Source: Lepeophtheirus salmonis (Eukaryota > Arthropoda > Copepoda > Siphonostomatoida > Caligidae). From it: a DNA stretch of 64,000 nt. Position numbers and translations under genes: made by a program. The notes under the pieces are model-generated. The model saw nothing but the letters and a program-made list of their open reading frames with translations, was not told the DNA's origin and ran no database searches. How positions within the stretch are numbered: position 1 is the stretch's first letter; every line of letters starts with the position of its first letter. The stretch covers positions 15,376,001 to 15,440,000 of the forward strand of contig NC_052140.2 in assembly GCF_016086655.4 (NCBI RefSeq). Reading direction: 5' to 3'. Of this stretch, positions 59,360 to 64,000 are shown piece by piece.

Positions 59360-60765
59360 ATAGTATGTATGAAGATCAAATCCTCATTCAGGGTTCAATG
59401 CTTTTGAATTGGTTTCCTACAGAAACACTCAAGAATGGACATGATTGTTTTTATATTAAATTTATAATACTTGCTCTTAAAAGTGATACATTGATTTAAA
59501 GAATCGTTATAGAGCACGGGAATGGTTTTAACCAGGGAAATACGATCTTTTAATTTAATGGGCAGCTTTAAAAGTTGAAATACTGTAGTGTGCCACAGAA
59601 CCTATTATATTAAATGTCATCAAAAATGGCTTCGTTACATATTTATTTAAAATTTAGTCCGAATTTAATTTTTTTAAGCCAATATGTAACCCTGTTCTGG
59701 GGCTTCCACAGTTTTTTTTTTTTTTGTTGGGGTAGGGGTTGGTTTTCCTGCGCTGCATATGTTGATCGAATTACCTTTTATTTTTAGAAAAGAAATCCAT
59801 ATAAAAAATTTTCTCTGTTTTCTCATTAAATTTTTTTTCTCAGAGTGATAAAACAGGGAAGAATTAGAGAGGTTGGAGAATTTTGTACATAACTTTTTTT
59901 CAATCATAAAAAACAGTTTTACATAAGTTTTATTTATTCTGCTCTTAATTTTGAGATTGTTTTAAAAAAATTCTCTTATTTTGGAAATGTTTTTGTACGA
60001 TTCTACTCTTTCTACCCTTGTTGATTATATTTTGACAATTTTGCTAAAAGTACTACTTCAAGTGAAAATGAGTAGTAGGGCACACGTAAACATTAAGCAG
60101 GGTGCAATGCATGCCCAGTGCAACAAGTTGGACAGCACTGGTTTAAAATAATTACCTATTAGATCCTCACTTAATATAAATAAAGAGTTGTAAAAATATA
60201 AGCAAAATGAGTGTGTTACTTTTTGTATTTGGCAACCTGAACATTGTTTTTATTTTTTTTATTTCTAAAGCTACTATCCTTATTATTTCCTTCATGAAGC
60301 GAGAAAATCTAATCTTAAAGAAGTTAGTTGTGTGTGGGCTTATCATAGAGTGTTTATGGGGTAGTTTTAAGTGTAAGTCGCTGTGGTACACAGAGTATAA
60401 TTGAGGATCGATACTGGAGTAATTCCTACTTATATCCTTGTTTGATACGGAGTTAGCTGTTTTTTAGACAATAATTGAACCATTTTAGATCCCAATTCTG
60501 CTAAGAGTCCACAAAGGACTTACAACTTATAACTAGTAATGCAAATCTGGTGCACTTTTTAGCTCGCTGTTTTTTGGAGTGTGAAGACTGAACAGTGAAT
60601 TTTCTTTCCTTAGCTGTTGGCTTTATTATTTAGTTCCTGAGGAGTAAATTTCATTTTTTTACTATATTTAACATATCATTGATGTAAGCGAAATTGCATT
60701 GAGTCTTTACGTGTGCTCATAGAAGACAGACAGAAATCTCGAGGATTTGTTGGGGAGTAACAATT
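59360..60765. other. Gene-free AT-rich DNA
   Basis: I see no gene. GTTGGACAGCACTGG ending at about 60143 resembles the right terminus of a hAT-type MITE; its left end was not found. 60385-60450 is a partial copy of the 44095 repeat. Confidence 0.45.
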
Positions 60766-60769
60766 GTAA

Positions 60770-60960
60770 GTCTTTGTTAGACTTAGAGTTAAATTGATGA
60801 TCGACTTCAAATACATTCTTGCCCATGTTCTTGTTCATTTTCATATCCCCCTCACAGCTGTTTGTAGCTGACAGCTAAACCATTCTCTTCCAAACCATTC
60901 TTCAAATTATCAGCGATACCATATCGATTTTTACGTTTCTTAACATGCCCCAAAATGTTC
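60770..60960. repeat. Dispersed repeat copy (44095 family)
   Basis: It aligns with 44105-44300; see that entry. Confidence 0.6.
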
Positions 60961-61589
60961 CTAATTAGTATCACTGCTTTTAACTCCCCAACAAGCCCTC
61001 AGATTCTTAACATCTTTGAATAATAAAAATACTGCTCAGATCGCCAACTAGAAAAAAATATGGAACGCGTTCTAGTTCATATTTTATGCAACTCTATGTA
61101 AATGTTTTTGATTTTTCGAATAGGGTATAATGATTGGAAATACATAGATACATTGATATCTTGTAGCTATATTTATGTACAATTCATATGTACATATATA
61201 ATATATATGCATGTAATGACGATACTAATGGCTATGTCTAGCTCTATCTAAAAGCAATAAATCATGTTTAATCTTATTATATCTATGTATATAATATTCC
61301 AAACGACATTTGAATTTTACTTATGTATGTATGTACGTAACATACAAACCAATGTACTTCAACCAACCATTATATTATATGTATGTATGAAGACATATAA
61401 ATTTAACCGTGAAACTGGCAAGTCTCTTTTAGTCATGGTTTCCTCTCAAAAGTATATGTTACATACCTATACTATGTGTGTAAGCAAATCGTATTGTTTT
61501 TGATAGGAAGATTTAAATCAACTTCAAGAAGAACACTTTAAACATAGTATCAGGAGTGTAATAATAACAATTATTTCTCAAAAATTACT

Positions 61590-62143
61590 CATTCTGCGGT
61601 CGCCATAGCCTCCAATCTGGGTGTAAATGCCATACACAACTTTATGACTTAGTCATTGGAGATATCAGTCATTCCTTCTCTACCAAAGCCATCAGGGGGA
61701 ATCAATAATGCTGTAGAAAACTTTGCAGGCCTTTCTCTAAATGAAACCTTATATTTCTTTGTCTAGTTGACATCAATCCGGTGATGAGGGGCCACAAGTT
61801 TGAAGGTTAAAAATAGCTGAGGTTATTTCAACAACAAGCTTGAGTTGTTATAACTGAGGTGCTCAGTCTTATTACCCGTAGAAATCCTTTCGGGCTAGTT
61901 GACATCCAACCAGAGCGTCAGAACTTTGTTCATCACCCCCTGGTTCCCCTTTGTTCCCAACCTGATCCCCTTGATAAATCAGAATACTTCAGTGACAATC
62001 TTGTTGTATCCTTCACTTCTAATCTTTCTATAGAGGCTCTCGCGACTGTTAATGAGCCTCCTGATCTTACTGAGAAGCTCAACAGAGTAATTAACAAAGT
62101 ATGTGTGATTTTACAGAGTGAAGGGTGTAGAAGAGATCTGTAA
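61590..62143 (+). other. Coding-like stretch of unknown origin
   Basis: A 95-codon open frame at 61859-62143 reads with balanced composition (NPFGLVDIQPERQNFVHHPL, then LVPLCSQPDPLDKSEYFSDN). The 270 bases before it also give a protein-like frame (SAVAIASNLGVNAIHNFMT, then NETLYFFV) broken by stops. A CTAGTTGACATC word occurs twice, at about 61764 and 61896. I recognise no domain. It may be a decayed exon or a retroelement piece. Confidence 0.3.
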
Positions 62144-62149
62144 CTGTCG

Positions 62150-63910
62150 TGTTTTGGCTTCATTGCCATAATTTGTAGACGTATAGCAACCAATAATACA
62201 GCGTATGAAAGATAATAAACTTTGGAACAATTTATTAGTTATAATCAGCCATCGATTGCATGTCCTTATAGCTTTATGGAGGTGTAATCGGTGCAGTACG
62301 ATTTGGTTACCCTCACTAAATTATGTAGGGTGTTGTCAACATGTTACATTTTTTTACAATTTAATAGAGACTTGTAAATGCAAATGGAATAAATTCCAGC
62401 CAAAAAATAAAAGTTATAAAAATTATTTTAGATAAATAGTTTATATTATGTATATTTTAGAAGAACATTTTTAGCGTGAGGGGACCTGGGTTTAAGTTAA
62501 ATAAGATATTGATCTTTCTTAAATTGTTTTTAAAGAATCAAATTGTTAGGCCCTTTTGGGATCGGCCTTTTTTAACCCTTAGTTAGTGAACTGGAATCTT
62601 ATACACCGCGGTATTTATAAAATGCTTCGTATTCCTTGAAATCTATATTTTATTGCCAATAGTTTTCAGTAAGCTCTTGAAACATTAATAAACGCAACCT
62701 CATCAAATACATTGTGAGATTGCATGGAATCTAAATTTGTTTGCTAATATTTTTCAGTATACTCCTGAAAAATTAAATAAATGGCTTACATATATAATCA
62801 AATGAATTACTTATAAAAATGACCTTTTTTTAAATGATCCATCCCTTTTATTTTTAAGGTGTTTTCTTACAATTTTCTGCTCAGAGAATTATTGATTTTG
62901 TATTGTATCCAGCGCATGGTCCCTAATCAAGAGGAGGGTCTGATGCCACCCTACATCTGGTGTAATTTTTGAATATGTGTATAATAAATAGTAAGGATAA
63001 AAGGGACGGGGAATGCTCCGCTAATGTGATGCACCAATTGTAAATTGTACAATTGGCCTATATAAATTATAATTCGTATAGAAATCGCAATTTGTACTAG
63101 AGAGCTACATATTAGTGATGTACGACTACATGTTTATCCGAAGACCCGTGGGTCGGATTGTGTATTTTCAACCTGCAATTTTAATCCGCTCATTCATCGC
63201 TTGGCAGTGTGTATCCCCCCCTTTAAATTTCATATATCATTCTATTGTCTATTTAAGGCTCTAATGTCTCACACGGTAGGCTATAAACTTAAGCAAATCC
63301 AGCTTTTATCATGCTTGTATACAACAAATTGTGATGCATAGAAGGTTCAGTAGATTTATGAGATAAGTTATATATAATTTGTCTGTGGGGGGGATGATTG
63401 ACGGCTCGATTTAAAAACATTAAGTTACCCCTAAAAAATTGTTTTAAAAGTAATTTCATTATAAGTCAAGAGTTGAATGGGCAATTTATTTAAAAAAGTC
63501 TTCTTCTTCACTTCAATTTAATACATTGAATTATTGTCTATTCGATAAGTACATACAAGATATGATCAAATAGAAATCGTTCATTTCTAATTATGAATTC
63601 AATTCTCCATTGATTCTTAAAAATATTTTTTTATTATGTTGGTAGGCATGTCTACAACGTTTACATTGTTATTTTTTTAGTACAAAAAAACCTTGGTCCT
63701 CTATTGATGTGCTCCGCCATTTTCCACCATTAAAAAAAATGTAAGGAAAAATCAATTTATTGAAAAATTGTTTAAGGACAGAGGGTTTATACTTCAAATT
63801 AAGCATTTTGTGAGATATTAATGTTTCAGGAATTCAAAAGTGGTATATAAACGTTTTCCTAAATAGATTTTTTCTATCAATTTTTTTCTATAGTAAAAAA
63901 TTTGCGGAGC
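62150..63910. other. Gene-free AT-rich DNA
   Basis: I see no gene. TTAGTGATGTACGACTACA at about 63114 may be one end of a TAGTGATG-type element. Confidence 0.45.
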
Positions 63911-63917
63911 ACACTAT

Positions 63918-64000
63918 AAAATGTCTCCGATCTCAGCAGACTACAACCCTCTAAACTATGGAAACTGGAGTATCATCGAGAAACAGGACTGTGCCATCTT
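63918..64000 (+). mobile_element. Start of a transposase fragment, cut by the window edge
   Basis: The last 83 bases read ATGTCTCCGATC onward and give SADYNPLNYGNWSIIEKQD, matching the SPDxNPLDYxxWSIIEK third catalytic block of Tc1/mariner transposases. The catalytic Asp of this block is replaced by Asn. The rest lies beyond the window. Confidence 0.6.

Overview
The window is AT-rich eukaryotic nuclear DNA containing one recognisable host gene and many decayed DNA transposons. The gene is a class II POU-homeodomain transcription factor of the arthropod nubbin/pdm type (vertebrate Oct-1/Oct-2, POU2F, relatives). It lies on the minus strand in four coding exons between 29127 and 20346. The arthropod-type gene, the short 70-72 bp introns and the dense Tc1/mariner relics suggest an arthropod, plausibly a copepod such as a sea louse. 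That assignment is an inference and nothing in the window proves it.

Layout. Positions 1-4300 hold no gene. From 4315 to 12365 there is a run of transposon relics: a Tc1/mariner fragment abutting a mariner-type element with recognisable terminal inverted repeats (4877-6146), a TIR-bounded MITE (7011-7327), a near-perfect 87-bp-arm hairpin (9388-9605) and a second mariner-like element with TIRs and TA flanks (11547-12363). Positions 12366-20030 are AT-rich DNA with one 733-bp TIR element, one repeat unit that recurs in the POU intron, and one transposase relic just downstream of the POU gene.

The POU gene (20346-29127) encodes an inferred 735-residue protein. The first coding exon is separated from the others by a 6.4-kb phase-1 intron. 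That intron holds hAT-like termini, a roughly 240-bp tandem array, a duplicated dispersed repeat and two perfect octamer (ATGCAAAT) sites 215 bp apart. The DNA upstream of the start codon (29128-29760) includes a GC-richer block that may be the promoter or a non-coding first exon.

From 29.8 kb to the end I found no second confident host gene. The DNA holds at least eight further transposase relics (mariner, and several Tc1/mariner lineages with the SPDLNPLD-type catalytic block), hAT-type and TA-type MITEs, several diverged dispersed repeat families, and a tRNA-like sequence with a perfect A box (47164-47235). One hAT MITE (31107-31275) sits inside an older repeat whose paralogue at 46.9 kb still shows the empty site. 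Two open stretches (49.4-49.85 kb and 61.86-62.14 kb) look somewhat coding but I could not assign them. I found no convincing new biological system. The most informative items are the POU gene structure, the nested MITE with its empty-site paralogue, the hairpin and the tRNA-like sequence.
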